DNA of 36,747 nt from an uncultured Clostridium sp. (GTDB lineage Bacteria > Bacillota > Clostridia > Peptostreptococcales > Peptostreptococcaceae). How positions within the stretch are numbered: the stretch's first letter is position 1; every line of letters begins with the position of its first letter. This document shows positions 1 to 9,833 of this stretch, piece by piece. A program made the translations under genes and the position numbers. Location of the stretch: positions 1 through 36,747 of the forward strand of contig UQCY01000004.1 of NCBI GenBank assembly GCA_900539645.1. Reading direction: 5' to 3'. Below the pieces are notes generated by a model, which was not told where the DNA came from, did not search any database, and worked only from the letters and a program-made list of their open reading frames with translations.

Positions 1-398
1 TCCTGCTATTTTTCTTTTAGATAACCTCATTAACAATGCTAACTTAATGACATTGAGCTTTTTAGCTTGTTTCTTTTTTTGTCTATTTTTCTATCATATA
101 TATTCCTTCATGAACAGTAGTGTAGAATATCCAATTATTATTTTTAAAGAAATATCCAATTGCATCTCTTCATCAAAAGTAAATATTTAATATTATGTTA
201 AAAGTATGTTTGCTAAAAGTAAAGTTATTTCAATACAATATTACAATTTGATAGAAAAAATCTATACTATAATTATATACTCAATCTATTTTTCAAATTT
301 TCATACATACACCTTTTTTTTATGGTAAAATGAAAGATAGCATAAAATTAGAATATGTAAAAATATAACATAAATTAGTTTGAAGGAGAGATTGAATT
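1..398. other. AT-rich intergenic region upstream of secA
   Basis: No gene is visible in these 398 bases. The sequence holds a weak AGCT-TTTT-AGCT hairpin followed by a T-rich stretch near 50-80, which may end an upstream transcript outside the window. It also holds an 11-bp direct repeat AATATCCAATT at 126-136 and 151-161, and the secA promoter region. The remainder is low-complexity A/T sequence in which I see nothing else. Confidence 0.5.
323..331 (+). promoter_or_regulatory. Extended -10 promoter candidate for secA
   Basis: TG-G-TAAAAT at 323-331 fits an extended -10 element about 68 bases upstream of the secA start. No good -35 hexamer lies at the right distance. A second candidate is TTGATA at 248-253 with TATAAT at 268-273, but its 14-base spacing is short. 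Either could be used. Confidence 0.35.
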
Positions 399-3071
399 AT
401 GGGTTTTTTAGATAGCCTGTTTAATATGGCCGATAGAAAAGATTTAAAAAAATTCGAAAAAACAGCAGACCTTATAGAATCATTAGAGCCAAAATTTGAG
501 GCAATGAATGATGAAGAATTAAGAGGAATGACTGATAAATTTAAAGAAAGATTAGCTAATGGCGAAACAGTAGACGATATACTACCAGAAGCATTTGCAG
601 TTGTTAGAGAAGCTTCAAAAAGAACATTAGGGCTTAGACACTACAAAGTTCAGTTAATAGGTGGTATGGTACTTCACGAAGGTAGAATAGCTGAGATGAA
701 AACTGGGGAAGGTAAAACTCTTGTTGCTACTTGTCCAGTATATCTTAATGCCCTTGAAGGAAAAGGTGTACACGTTGTAACTGTCAACGACTACCTAGCA
801 AAACGTGACCGCGATCAGATGGCAAAAGTATACGAATTCTTAGGAATGACAGTAGGTGTTATAGTACACGGTCAGAGTCCAAAAGTTAGAAAAAAACAGT
901 ATGACTGCGATATAACTTACGGAACAAACAACGAATTTGGTTTCGACTACTTAAAAGACAACATGGTAATTCATGAAGAACAGATGGTTCAGAGAGAATT
1001 AAACTATGCCATAGTCGATGAGGTCGACTCTATATTAGTCGATGAAGCTAGAACTCCACTTATAATATCTGGACCTGGGGATAAATCAACTCATTTATAC
1101 ACAGATGCAAATACATTTGTAAACACTTTAAAACCAGACGACTATGAACAGGAAGAAAAAGATAAAGCTGTTTCACTTACTGAATCAGGTGTTAAAAAAG
1201 CAGAAATGTACTTCAATGTTGATAATATAACTGATGTATCTCATACAGAATTATATCATCATATAAATCAGGCTTTAAAAGCTCACGTTATAATGAAGAG
1301 AGATGTTGACTACGTTGAGAAAGACGGAGAAATCGTAATAGTTGACGAATTTACAGGACGTTTAATGTTTGGTAGAAGATACTCAGATGGTCTTCATCAG
1401 GCTATAGAAGCTAAAGAAGGATTAAAAGTTCAGAGAGAATCTAAAACTTTAGCGACAATAACATTCCAGAACTACTTCAGAATGTACAAAAAATTATCAG
1501 GAATGACTGGTACTGCTAAAACAGAAGAAGAAGAGTTCAAAGCAATATACAAAATGGACGTATTCCAGGTACCTACAAATAAACCAATGATAAGAGAAGA
1601 TTTACCAGATACAGTTTACAAAAGTACAAGAGGTAAATTTAATGCTGTTGCAGATGATATAGTGGAAAGACATGCTAAAAAACAGCCAGTTCTAGTTGGT
1701 ACTGTTTCAATAGAAAAATCTGAAATACTTTCAGATATATTAAGAAAAAGAGGAATAAAACACGAAGTTCTAAATGCAAAATACCATGAAAAAGAAGCTG
1801 AAATAATCGCCCAGGCTGGTAGATTAGGTGCTGTTACAATAGCAACTAATATGGCTGGTAGGGGTACAGATATACTTCTAGGTGGTAACCCTTCATTTAT
1901 GGCTATAAAAGAAATGAAGAAAATGAACTTCACTGAAGAAACTATAAATAGAGTAAATGCTGCTAATGAAGTAGCTGGTGTTGAAGAAAATGAAGAATTA
2001 GATGCAGCTAGAAAAACATACCAGAAATTATACAAACAGTTTAAAGAACAGACTGATGCTGAACAGAAAGAAGTTCTTGCAGCTGGAGGACTTTGTATAA
2101 TAGGTACAGAAAGACATGAATCAAGACGTATAGACAACCAGTTAAGAGGTCGTGCAGGTAGACAGGGTGACCCAGGTTCTTCAAGATTCTATATAGCACT
2201 TGACGACGATTTAATGAGATTATTCGGTTCTGATAGAATTCAGGGATTAGTAGATAAAATAGGATTAGAGGAAGATATGCCAATAGAACATAGAATGCTT
2301 ACTAAATCTATAGAATCTGCTCAGAAAAAAGTCGAAGGTAAAAACTTCGGTATAAGAAAACATGTCCTAGAATACGATGATGTTATGAATAAACAGAGAG
2401 AAATCATATACAAAGAAAGAAGAAGAGTTCTTGCTGGAGAAAACTTACAGGAACAGATTCAGGATATGATTCACTCAATAGTTCAGAGCGGAGTAGAAGA
2501 GTACGATTTAGAAACTGGATTCAGTGCAGAAGGATTCAAAAAACATATGTACGCTAAATTTATGCCGGTTGGAAGCCTTGAAGATATAGACTTTGAAGGA
2601 TTAAATTCTATAGAATTAACTGAAAAAGTTTACGAAAGAGCAAATCAGTTATACAATATAAAAGAAGAAAATATAGGTTCAGATAGAATGAGAGAAGTTG
2701 AAAGAATAGTACTTCTTCAGTCTGTTGATAATCATTGGATAGACCATATAGATGCTATGGATCAGTTACGTCAGGGTATAGGACTAAGAGCTTTAGGACA
2801 GCAGGACCCAGTTATAGCATACAAAATGGAAGGTTTCGACATGTTTGACGATATGAACAAACTTATAAGAGAAGATACAGTTAAGTTCTTATTCAATATA
2901 ACTGTTGAAGTTCCAGCTGAAAGAAAAGCTGTAGTAGATGTAGATAAATTAGAATCTCCTGATACAGAAGGAACAGGTAAAAAACCAGTTGTAGCTGATA
3001 AAAAAGTAGGAAGAAATGATCCATGTCCTTGTGGAAGCGGTAAAAAATATAAAAACTGCTGTGGAAGATAA
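399..3071 (+). CDS. secA: Preprotein translocase ATPase SecA
   Basis: Motor ATPase that drives unfolded secretory proteins through the SecYEG channel at the membrane. The 890-residue length is normal for a Firmicute SecA. The Walker A motif GEGKT is at residues 103-107 within [11 protein letters not shown], and the DEAD-like [14 protein letters not shown] lies near residue 210. The second helicase half carries [10 protein letters not shown] and [11 protein letters not shown]. The C-terminal zinc-binding tail [13 protein letters not shown] is intact at residues 876-888, where SecB or ribosome contacts occur in the family. The ATG is preceded by AAGGAGAG with 8 bases between. It is followed 28 bases later by prfB, so the two are probably cotranscribed. 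Codon use is strongly biased (almost only CAG for Gln, ATA for Ile), as in the other highly expressed genes here. Confidence 0.98.
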   Translation: MGFLDSLFNMADRKDLKKFEKTADLIESLEPKFEAMNDEELRGMTDKFKERLANGETVDDILPEAFAVVREASKRTLGLRHYKVQLIGGMVLHEGRIAEMKTGEGKTLVATCPVYLNALEGKGVHVVTVNDYLAKRDRDQMAKVYEFLGMTVGVIVHGQSPKVRKKQYDCDITYGTNNEFGFDYLKDNMVIHEEQMVQRELNYAIVDEVDSILVDEARTPLIISGPGDKSTHLYTDANTFVNTLKPDDYEQEEKDKAVSLTESGVKKAEMYFNVDNITDVSHTELYHHINQALKAHVIMKRDVDYVEKDGEIVIVDEFTGRLMFGRRYSDGLHQAIEAKEGLKVQRESKTLATITFQNYFRMYKKLSGMTGTAKTEEEEFKAIYKMDVFQVPTNKPMIREDLPDTVYKSTRGKFNAVADDIVERHAKKQPVLVGTVSIEKSEILSDILRKRGIKHEVLNAKYHEKEAEIIAQAGRLGAVTIATNMAGRGTDILLGGNPSFMAIKEMKKMNFTEETINRVNAANEVAGVEENEELDAARKTYQKLYKQFKEQTDAEQKEVLAAGGLCIIGTERHESRRIDNQLRGRAGRQGDPGSSRFYIALDDDLMRLFGSDRIQGLVDKIGLEEDMPIEHRMLTKSIESAQKKVEGKNFGIRKHVLEYDDVMNKQREIIYKERRRVLAGENLQEQIQDMIHSIVQSGVEEYDLETGFSAEGFKKHMYAKFMPVGSLEDIDFEGLNSIELTEKVYERANQLYNIKEENIGSDRMREVERIVLLQSVDNHWIDHIDAMDQLRQGIGLRALGQQDPVIAYKMEGFDMFDDMNKLIREDTVKFLFNITVEVPAERKAVVDVDKLESPDTEGTGKKPVVADKKVGRNDPCPCGSGKKYKNCCGR

Positions 3072-3099
3072 TAAGATAAAGGCAATTTAGGAGGATAAA

Positions 3100-4213
3100 A
3101 TGCTAAATGTGCAGGAATACAGACACGAATTAGATGCGATGTCTGAAAATATACAAGAATTGAGTGTTTCTCTTTGACATAGAAAGACTCAAAGAAAAGA
3201 TAATAGAAAACGAGCAAGATATGGAAAGACAGGATTTTTGGGAAGATAATGAAAAGGCTCATAAAGTTCTTCAGGAAAACAAAAAACTTTGTGAGACTGT
3301 AGAAAAATTTGAGCAGCTTCAAAAAAATCTTGAAGATATAGAAGTATTAATCGAGCTTGGACTTGAAGAAGACGATTCAGAAGATATAGAGAAGGAAGTT
3401 TCTGATTCTATAAACAAATTAAAAGATGTTATAGATGAGATGACTATTCAGACACTTTTAAGTGGTGAATACGACAAGAACAACGCAATTGTGTCTATAA
3501 ATGCCGGTACAGGAGGTCTAGATGCTCAGGATTGGGCTCAGATGCTTCTTAGAATGTATATAAGATGGGCAGAAGGTAGAGATTATAAGGTTAAACTCTT
3601 AGATTTAATCTCAGACCCAGAAGCCGGTATAAAAACAGCTGTAATGCTTATCCAGGGAGATAATGCCTATGGATATTTAAAGGGAGAAAAAGGAGTACAT
3701 AGAATTGTAAGAATTTCTCCATTTGACCCTTCTGGAAAAAGACACACATCTTTTGCATCTGTTGATGTAATTCCAGAATTAGATGAAAATATAGAGGTAG
3801 AGATAAATCAGAGCGATTTAAAAATAGATACATATAGAGCATCTGGTGCAGGTGGTCAGCATGTAAATACTACAGACTCTGCTGTTAGAATAACTCATCT
3901 TCCAACGGGAATTACAGTTCAGTGTCAGAATGAAAGGTCTCAGCACCTTAATAGAGAAGTTGCGATGAGAATGCTTATGGCTAAGCTGATTGATATTAAG
4001 GAAATGGAACAGAAGGAAAAGATAGAAGATTTACAGGGCAAATACACTCAGATAACTTGGGGTAGCCAGATAAGATCATATGTTTTCCAGCCGTATAAAA
4101 TGGTAAAAGACCATAGAACTAATACGGAAACTGGAAACGTTGATGCTGTGATGAATGGAAATATTGATATATTTATTAATTCGTATTTAACTCGGAAAAA
4201 ATTAAATAAGTAA
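3100..4213 (+). CDS. prfB: Peptide chain release factor 2 (RF2), with programmed +1 frameshift
   Basis: RF2 reads UAA and UGA and triggers peptide release on the ribosome. The gene is in two frames. It opens with ATG at 3100 behind TTAGGAGG, runs 25 codons to CTT TGA at 3172-3177, and continues after skipping T3175 as CTT-GAC-ATA-GAA. This gives about 370 residues, normal for RF2. The joined protein has the tripeptide anticodon SPF near residues 206-208 and the catalytic GGQ near 251-253 in RASGAGGQHVN. The frameshift is the classical autoregulation: low RF2 lets the ribosome pause at UGA and slip. The upstream internal Shine-Dalgarno, usually AGGGGG, is poor here (only GAGTG). A start at GTG 3164 would miss the conserved N-terminus and is unlikely. 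Confidence 0.96.
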
Positions 4214-4218
4214 ATTGG

Positions 4219-4299
4219 AAAGAAGGGAGTAGCTTGCCTACACTGGCGCCTATGAAGGCGATGGGTGTGTAGTGCAAGTCTACTCCCTTCTTTTGTTTT
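4219..4299 (+). terminator. Long rod-like hairpin terminator after prfB
   Basis: GAAGGGAGTAG at 4222-4232 pairs with CTACTCCCTTC at 4280-4290. Inside, CTTGC pairs with GCAAG, CTACAC with GTGTAG and CGCCT with AGGCG around an ATGA loop. The result is a rod of about 27 base pairs with only single-T bulges and one small internal loop. TTTTGTTTT follows, and an A-rich run precedes it. It is much longer than an ordinary intrinsic terminator but should end secA-prfB transcription. Confidence 0.75.
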
Positions 4300-4363
4300 A
4301 CAAGTTCTAATTTTTTATCGAGTTAAAAGACGAATTAAGTAAATGTATCCGAAGAGTGAGATG

Positions 4364-4392
4364 TTGGAGAAGTTTGTTTTTTGAAGTATAAT
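4364..4392 (+). promoter_or_regulatory. Promoter candidate for tex
   Basis: TTGGAG at 4364-4369 and a perfect TATAAT at 4387-4392 are separated by 17 bases. The predicted start lies about 35 bases upstream of the tex GTG codon. The -35 match is modest. Confidence 0.5.
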
Positions 4393-4432
4393 ATTAGTTA
4401 TAGTAAATGATTTTAAGATGGGAGTGACCTAG

Positions 4433-6571
4433 GTGGATATTAATAATATTTTGAAGGAAGAGTTCAACCTAAAGGATTTTCAGGTTGTTAATACTATAGA
4501 GCTTATTGATGAGGGGAATACTATTCCGTTCATTGCTAGATATAGAAAGGAAAAGACTGGTGAGATGAGTGATACTGTTCTTAGACAGTTCCACGAAAAA
4601 CTAGTTTATCTTAGAAATTTAGAGTCTAGAAAGGAAGATGTTATTAGACTTATTGACGAGCAGGGGAAATTGACTAAGGAGATTTCTAAGGCTGTTGAGA
4701 AGGCGAATACTCTTCAGGAAGTTGAGGATGTTTACGCACCATTTAAGAAGAAAAAGAGAACTAGAGCATCTATTGCCAAGGAAAAGGGCTTAGAAAAACC
4801 TGCACTTGAGATAATGTATGGTAAAACTGATGACGTAGATGGACTAGCTAGCAAGTATATAGACGAAGAAAAAGATTTAAAATCTGTAGAGGATGTTTTA
4901 AAAGGTGTTAATGATATAATAGCTGAGATTGTTTCAGATGATGCAGAAGTTAGAAAATATTTAAGAGAGAATGCAAGAAATAGAGGTAGAGTTGTATCTA
5001 AGGGAAGCTCTGATGAAAAGACAGTATATGAAATGTACTACGATTACTCAGAGCCAGTTAAATACATAGCACCACACAGAATACTTGCGGTAAATAGGGG
5101 AGAAAATGAAAAAATCTTAAAGGTTAAGATAGAGATAGACGACGAATATGTAAAAGGTTGGATAGAAAGAAGATATACTAAAAAATTATCTGGAAAATGT
5201 AGGGAAATAGTTGTTGAAGCTATAGAAGATGCGTATAAGAGACTTATTTTCCCTGCGATTGAAAGAGAAATAAGAAATGAGCTTACAGAAAAAGGTCAGG
5301 AAAGAGCAATAAGTGTATTCGGTAAGAACTTAAACAGCCTACTTCTTCAGCCACCTATACATGGTAAAAATGTTATGGGATTTGACCCTGGAATTAGAAC
5401 CGGATGTAAGATTGCGGTAGTTGATAGAAATGGTAAATTCTTAGACTCAGCGGTTGTATTTGTTACAGGAAGTCAAGCTAAAAAATCTGAGGCAGAAAAG
5501 GAATTAATTGGATTAATTAAAAAACACGATATAGATATAATAGCTATCGGAAATGGTACAGCTTCTAGAGAATCTGAAGCATTTGTGGCGAAGATGATAA
5601 AAGATAATAATTTAGACGTTAAATACGTGATAGTAAGTGAAGCAGGGGCATCTGTATATTCCGCTTCAGAATTAGCAGCTAAAGAGCATCCAGACATCAA
5701 CGTATCTATTAGAGGTGCAATTTCTATAGCTAGAAGAATTCAGGATCCTCTTGCAGAGCTTATAAAAATAGATCCAAAGAGCATAGGTGTAGGTCAGTAT
5801 CAGCACGATGTTAATGGAAAAAGACTAGAAGAAGTATTAGATGGTGTTGTAGAGGATGCGGTAAATAGTGTAGGTGCGGACTTAAATACAGCATCTGCAT
5901 CGCTTTTAGAACATGTTGCAGGAATTAGCTCAGCTGTAGCTAAAAATATCGTAGCATATAGAGAAGAAAATGGAGAATTCAAATCTAGAAGTGAAATTAA
6001 AAAAGTAAGCAAACTTGGTCCAAAAGCATTTACACAGTGTGCGGGATTTTTAAGAATTCCAGAAGCTAAAAATCCTCTTGATAATACAGGAGTTCATCCA
6101 GAAAGTTATGCTACTTGTGAAAAAATGCTAACTGTACTTGGATACTCTAAAGACGATATAAAAAATGGAAATTTAAAAGATATAGATGAAAAAGTTAAGG
6201 TTGTGGGATTAACTAAATTAGCAGAAGAACTTGAATCAGGTGTTCCTACAATAAAGGATATAATTGCAGAGATTAAAAGACCAGGTAGAGACCCTAGAGA
6301 AGATGGTATGAAGCCAATTCTTAGAACTGATGTGCTTAGCATGGATGATTTAAGAGATGGAATGGTGCTTAAAGGTACTGTTAGAAATGTTGTAGATTTT
6401 GGTGCATTTGTTGATATAGGTGTTAAAACTGATGGACTTGTTCACAAGAAAGAAATGGGTGTAAAGGTAAATGATCCTATGGAAGTTGTATCTGTTGGGG
6501 ATATAATAGATGTTAAGGTTGTAAATGTTGACAAGGAAAAAAATAGAATAGCATTAAGTATGAATGTATAA
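4433..6571 (+). CDS. tex: Tex family RNA-binding transcription accessory protein
   Basis: Tex is a cytoplasmic nucleic-acid-binding protein related to the core of eukaryotic Spt6. Its exact role in Firmicutes is not settled. The 712-residue length is typical. The helical Tex N-domain covers roughly residues 1-190. An RNase H-like YqgF domain starts near 316 (VMGFDPGIRTGCKIAVVD), followed by helix-hairpin-helix repeats around 490-560 (HVAGISSAVAKNIVAYR). A C-terminal S1 domain ends the protein (GTVRNVVDFGAFVDIG ... GLVHKKEM). The start is GTG, chosen because GGGAG lies 8 bases upstream and the protein begins as in the family. It stands alone between the prfB hairpin and its own terminator. Confidence 0.95.
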   Translation: MDINNILKEEFNLKDFQVVNTIELIDEGNTIPFIARYRKEKTGEMSDTVLRQFHEKLVYLRNLESRKEDVIRLIDEQGKLTKEISKAVEKANTLQEVEDVYAPFKKKKRTRASIAKEKGLEKPALEIMYGKTDDVDGLASKYIDEEKDLKSVEDVLKGVNDIIAEIVSDDAEVRKYLRENARNRGRVVSKGSSDEKTVYEMYYDYSEPVKYIAPHRILAVNRGENEKILKVKIEIDDEYVKGWIERRYTKKLSGKCREIVVEAIEDAYKRLIFPAIEREIRNELTEKGQERAISVFGKNLNSLLLQPPIHGKNVMGFDPGIRTGCKIAVVDRNGKFLDSAVVFVTGSQAKKSEAEKELIGLIKKHDIDIIAIGNGTASRESEAFVAKMIKDNNLDVKYVIVSEAGASVYSASELAAKEHPDINVSIRGAISIARRIQDPLAELIKIDPKSIGVGQYQHDVNGKRLEEVLDGVVEDAVNSVGADLNTASASLLEHVAGISSAVAKNIVAYREENGEFKSRSEIKKVSKLGPKAFTQCAGFLRIPEAKNPLDNTGVHPESYATCEKMLTVLGYSKDDIKNGNLKDIDEKVKVVGLTKLAEELESGVPTIKDIIAEIKRPGRDPREDGMKPILRTDVLSMDDLRDGMVLKGTVRNVVDFGAFVDIGVKTDGLVHKKEMGVKVNDPMEVVSVGDIIDVKVVNVDKEKNRIALSMNV

Positions 6572-6608
6572 TTTTTTAGAAAAATATATAGAAAGAAAGT
6601 AATAAATG

Positions 6609-6638
6609 GCAGCTGAGATTTTTCTCAGCTGTTTTTTT
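6609..6638 (+). terminator. Intrinsic terminator of tex
   Basis: CAGCTGAGA and TCTCAGCTG form a 9-bp stem over a short T loop, followed directly by seven T residues. Confidence 0.85.
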
Positions 6639-6789
6639 ATTGGATGTATAAAATTACCCGTTTTACTGATAGGTTCCTCTTTTATAAAATCATATATCAA
6701 GTATGTTTTTAAAAGCCCTTGTATATATATTGTGTATATTTGGAAAAAATATAAATAGACAGCAATATATAAAGAAAAGAGGGATGTTT

Positions 6790-8427
6790 ATGGATATAAA
6801 TTATATACTATCTTTAGAAGAAGGCTCTGTATTTGATAGGAAAAGTATTAAAATCAAGCCAAAGGAATTGGCAAAACATATAATAGCATTTGCAAATTCA
6901 GATGGTGGGATGATAGCTATAGGAATAACAGATAAGAATAGAATTATTGAGGGGATAGACTACTATGAAGAAAAAATAAATGAGATTTTAGAAGTCCCTT
7001 TTAGATACTGTTTCCCAAGTATAAGAGTAAAGTCTAAAAGGATAGAGTGTATTGATTCTGATGGCTTTGACAATCATATATTACTTATGGAGATAGAGTC
7101 TGACTCTGTTGTACATAAAAATCAGCAAGATGAGGTATTTATAAGAGTTGGGGATAAGTCTATAAAATTAAATTTTGAGGAAAGAATACAACTTATGTAT
7201 GATAAAGGAGAGAGAAACTTTGAAGACACAGAGGTAGTTGATGCGACAATAGATGATATAGATATTCCTTTTTTAAGAGATTATATAAAAATAATAGGGT
7301 ATTCAAAAGATGAAATAAGTTATCTAAAGGAAAATAAAGGATTTTTAAAAGAAAAGAATGGAAAAGATGTTTTAAGTACAGCAGCGATACTTTTATTTGG
7401 AAAAAGACCACAGGATTTTCTTCCTAGAGCTAGAGTCAGATTCATAAAATATGATGGAATAGAAGAAAAAACTGGAGCCGAGATGAATGTAGTTAAGGAT
7501 ATTGTATTTGAGGGGAAAATATATGATATGCTGAAGAGAACTATAGAATATATAGATTCTCAAATAAAAGAAAAGACTTTTTTAGAAAAAGACGGCAGAT
7601 TTGTGACTGTTGAAGAATATCCTAAATTTGTAAGGCAAGAACTTGTGGTTAATGCTATAACTCATAGAGATTACAGTATTAGAGGAACAGAAATACAAAT
7701 TAAAATGTTTGATGATAGGTTGGTTGTAGAGAGTCCTGGGAAATTACCCGGACTTGTTAAAAAGGATAATATGAGACACACTCATTTTTCTAGAAATCCA
7801 AAGATTGCAGAGTACTTAAAATATTTTGGCTATGTCAAGGAATATGGAGAGGGTGTGGATCGTATTTACAAAGAATTGAAGGAAGCTGGGTTTAAAGAAG
7901 TGGAGTATTATATGGATACATTCATATTAAAGGCAATTGTATTTAATAATAAAGTAGATTCATCAAAGCTGCAGTATATTATACAATCAGATGACACTTT
8001 GGGAAATAAAAAGGCTGTTTCAGATAATTTTAGTGACACTTTGGGAAATAAAAAGGTGGTTTTAGGTGATTTTAGTGACACTTTGGGAAATAAAAAGGCT
8101 GTTTCAGATGATTTTGGTGACACTTTGGGAAATAAAATTAATGCTTATAAATATACTAAATTAAGCAAAATAAGTATAGAAAGATTATTAGAAACAAAAA
8201 AATTTCCAAGAGAAGTAGTAGAAAATATTTTAAAAGTATATGATGAGGTAGAAACAAATCAGATTATAGGAAATTTAGAAGTTAGTAAAATACTAGGTAA
8301 GTCAAAATCGACAGCAATAAGAGTCATGAAAAAATTGAAAGAAATGGATGTAATAGTACAAGTTAATGGAAAAGGAAGAGGAAAATATAGATTCAAGTAT
8401 GAGTCTGAAATTAAAAATAAAAAATAA
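6790..8427 (+). CDS. AlbA_2/Schlafen-type ATP-binding protein with C-terminal winged helix
   Basis: The predicted protein has about 545 residues. The N-terminus matches the divergent AAA-4 (AlbA_2) fold: a start like DINYILSLEEGSVFDRKSIK, then AFANSDGGMIAIGITDK. A RecG-C-like GHKL-type region follows (VVNAITHRDYSIRGTEIQIKMF ... YVKEYGEGVDRIYKELKEAG). A linker carries 42-bp tandem repeats, and a helix-turn-helix region near the end (LEVSKILGKSKSTAIRVMKKLKE) suggests DNA binding. Such proteins are usually regulators or accessory functions of unknown target. The start ATG 6790 is chosen over an earlier in-frame ATG at 6703 because AGAGGG lies six bases upstream and family members begin here. Gln is mostly CAA, unlike the core genes, which suggests transfer or low expression. 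Confidence 0.8.
   Translation: MDINYILSLEEGSVFDRKSIKIKPKELAKHIIAFANSDGGMIAIGITDKNRIIEGIDYYEEKINEILEVPFRYCFPSIRVKSKRIECIDSDGFDNHILLMEIESDSVVHKNQQDEVFIRVGDKSIKLNFEERIQLMYDKGERNFEDTEVVDATIDDIDIPFLRDYIKIIGYSKDEISYLKENKGFLKEKNGKDVLSTAAILLFGKRPQDFLPRARVRFIKYDGIEEKTGAEMNVVKDIVFEGKIYDMLKRTIEYIDSQIKEKTFLEKDGRFVTVEEYPKFVRQELVVNAITHRDYSIRGTEIQIKMFDDRLVVESPGKLPGLVKKDNMRHTHFSRNPKIAEYLKYFGYVKEYGEGVDRIYKELKEAGFKEVEYYMDTFILKAIVFNNKVDSSKLQYIIQSDDTLGNKKAVSDNFSDTLGNKKVVLGDFSDTLGNKKAVSDDFGDTLGNKINAYKYTKLSKISIERLLETKKFPREVVENILKVYDEVETNQIIGNLEVSKILGKSKSTAIRVMKKLKEMDVIVQVNGKGRGKYRFKYESEIKNKK
7993..8136 (+). repeat. In-frame 42-bp minisatellite (about 3.4 copies)
   Basis: Copies begin at 7993, 8035, 8077 and 8119, each with GACACTTTGGGAAATAAA. 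Each full unit encodes 14 residues of the form DTLGNKKAVSDNFS. The unit is a multiple of three, so gain or loss of copies keeps the frame. It lies in the linker between the catalytic-like and winged-helix parts of the AlbA_2 protein. Confidence 0.92.
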
Positions 8428-8432
8428 ACAGA

Positions 8433-8468
8433 AAAAGACTGCTAACAAAATAATGTAGCAGTCTTTTT
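8433..8468 (+). terminator. Intrinsic terminator of the AlbA_2 gene
   Basis: AAAGACTGCTA pairs with TAGCAGTCTTT over an 11-base loop, followed by a T run. Confidence 0.85.
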
Positions 8469-8470
8469 AT

Positions 8471-8499
8471 TTGATAACACTGAAAAATTCTAATATAAT
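8471..8499 (+). promoter_or_regulatory. Promoter of the amidohydrolase gene
   Basis: TTGATA at 8471-8476 and TATAAT at 8494-8499 have exactly 17 bases between them. The pair lies just after the preceding terminator and about 70 bases before the start codon. Confidence 0.7.
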
Positions 8500-8573
8500 A
8501 TATTATGAAACAGTATGCAATGATATATTGAAGTTGTATAATAGTATATCATCTCATAGAAAGGAAGATATAT

Positions 8574-9749
8574 ATGATTCTTATAAAAAACGGAAACATA
8601 AACACAGTAACAAATGGAGAAATAAAAGGAGACATCCTTATAAAAAATAAAAAAATAGAAAAAATTGCAGAGTCAATAGATACAACATGCCTTGAAGATG
8701 TTGAAGTAATTGATGCAGATGGATTAAATGTATTTCCAGGATTCATAGATGCTCACACACATCTTGGACTTTGGGAAGATGGTCTAGGATTTGAAGGAGC
8801 AGATGGAAATGAAGAAACAGATCCAATTACACCTAATCTAAACCCAATAGACGCTATAAATCCAATGGATCACACATTTAAAGAAGCATATGAAGGAGGA
8901 ATCACATCTGTATGTGTAACTCCAGGAAGTGCAAATGTTATGGGAGGACAGTGTATAGCTATAAAGACATTTGGAAAGAGAATAGATAAAATGGTAATAA
9001 AAAATCCTGTAGCTGTAAAAATAGCATTTGGTGAAAATCCAAAAAGCTGCTATGGTCAGGAGGAAAAATCTCCTCAGACAAGAATGGCGATTGCAGCTAC
9101 ACTTAGAGAGAATTTTAGAAAGGCACAGGATTATCTTGAAGAGATGAGCTTTTACAGTGAAGCTGATGACAATGATATAGATAAGCCAGAGTACGACATG
9201 AAGCTTGAAAGCTTAATACCAGTACTTAGAAGAAGAATTCCTCTAAAAGCACATGCACATAGAGCAGATGATATATTCACAGCGATAAGAATAGCAAAGG
9301 AATTCGACTTAAAGCTAACTATAGACCACTGTACAGAAGGGCATTTAATAGTAGATGAGCTTCTTGAAGAAAATGGAGAATATCCAATAATAGTAGGTCC
9401 ATCATTGACAGATAGATCTAAACCAGAGCTTAGAAATCTTTCTCTTGAAACAGCAGGTATCCTTTCAAATGCAGGTATAGAGGTATCTCTGATGACAGAC
9501 CACCCTGTAATACCAGTTCAGCACCTTCCAATGTGTGCAGGAATGGCTATTAAAAATGGTATGAAAGAAGATGCAGCACTTAGAGCAATAACTATAAACC
9601 CAGCTAAAACACTTGGAATAGACAAAAAAGTTGGTTCTCTTGAAGAAGGTAAGGATGCGGATATAGTTTTATGGGAAGGTTCACCATTTGATTTAGGTGG
9701 AAAAGTTATGCTTACAGTGATAGACGGAAAAGTAGTTTATAAAAGATAA
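8574..9749 (+). CDS. Metal-dependent amidohydrolase
   Basis: A 391-residue member of the amidohydrolase superfamily, related to imidazolonepropionase and dihydroorotase-like enzymes; the substrate cannot be told from sequence. The metal-binding HxH is in FPGFIDAHTHLG near residue 60. Further metal-ligand candidates are His in KAHAHRADD, His in LTIDHCTEGH, and Asp in LMTDHPVIP. The C-terminus has the usual GSLEEGKDADIVLWEGSPF segment that closes the small beta domain. AAAGGAAG lies six bases before the ATG. It has its own promoter and stands between the AlbA_2 gene and the t6A cluster. I see no signal peptide, so it should be cytoplasmic. Confidence 0.85.
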   Translation: MILIKNGNINTVTNGEIKGDILIKNKKIEKIAESIDTTCLEDVEVIDADGLNVFPGFIDAHTHLGLWEDGLGFEGADGNEETDPITPNLNPIDAINPMDHTFKEAYEGGITSVCVTPGSANVMGGQCIAIKTFGKRIDKMVIKNPVAVKIAFGENPKSCYGQEEKSPQTRMAIAATLRENFRKAQDYLEEMSFYSEADDNDIDKPEYDMKLESLIPVLRRRIPLKAHAHRADDIFTAIRIAKEFDLKLTIDHCTEGHLIVDELLEENGEYPIIVGPSLTDRSKPELRNLSLETAGILSNAGIEVSLMTDHPVIPVQHLPMCAGMAIKNGMKEDAALRAITINPAKTLGIDKKVGSLEEGKDADIVLWEGSPFDLGGKVMLTVIDGKVVYKR

Positions 9750-9833
9750 TTTTTAATTTAGAATTATTGAAAATTCATAGAAAATAATATACAAGAAAAA
9801 TATAAAAGACAAATTAAAAATACGGAGATAAAT

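Noticed and set aside
126..161. Direct repeat AATATCCAATT upstream of secA as an operator pair
   Set aside because: Eleven bases in very AT-rich DNA with no symmetry and a position far from the start; likely chance.
1616..2137. Open frame of 173 codons on the minus strand inside secA
   Set aside because: It is a shadow of the secA coding frame with low-complexity Ser/Phe-rich sequence and no ribosome site.
3164..4213. Reading prfB as a single frame from GTG at 3164
   Set aside because: There is no ribosome site, the conserved RF2 N-terminus lies in the other frame from ATG 3100, and the CTT-TGA-C slip site is classical.
4222..4290. Resemblance of the loop TGCAAGT near 4273 to a twister-sister ribozyme hairpin loop
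   Set aside because: The rest of the conserved ribozyme core and the cleavage-site loop are missing, and these bases pair with CTTGC on the other side of the rod hairpin.
7993..8136. CRISPR array
   Set aside because: The 42-bp units are contiguous with no unique spacers and are in-frame coding repeats.
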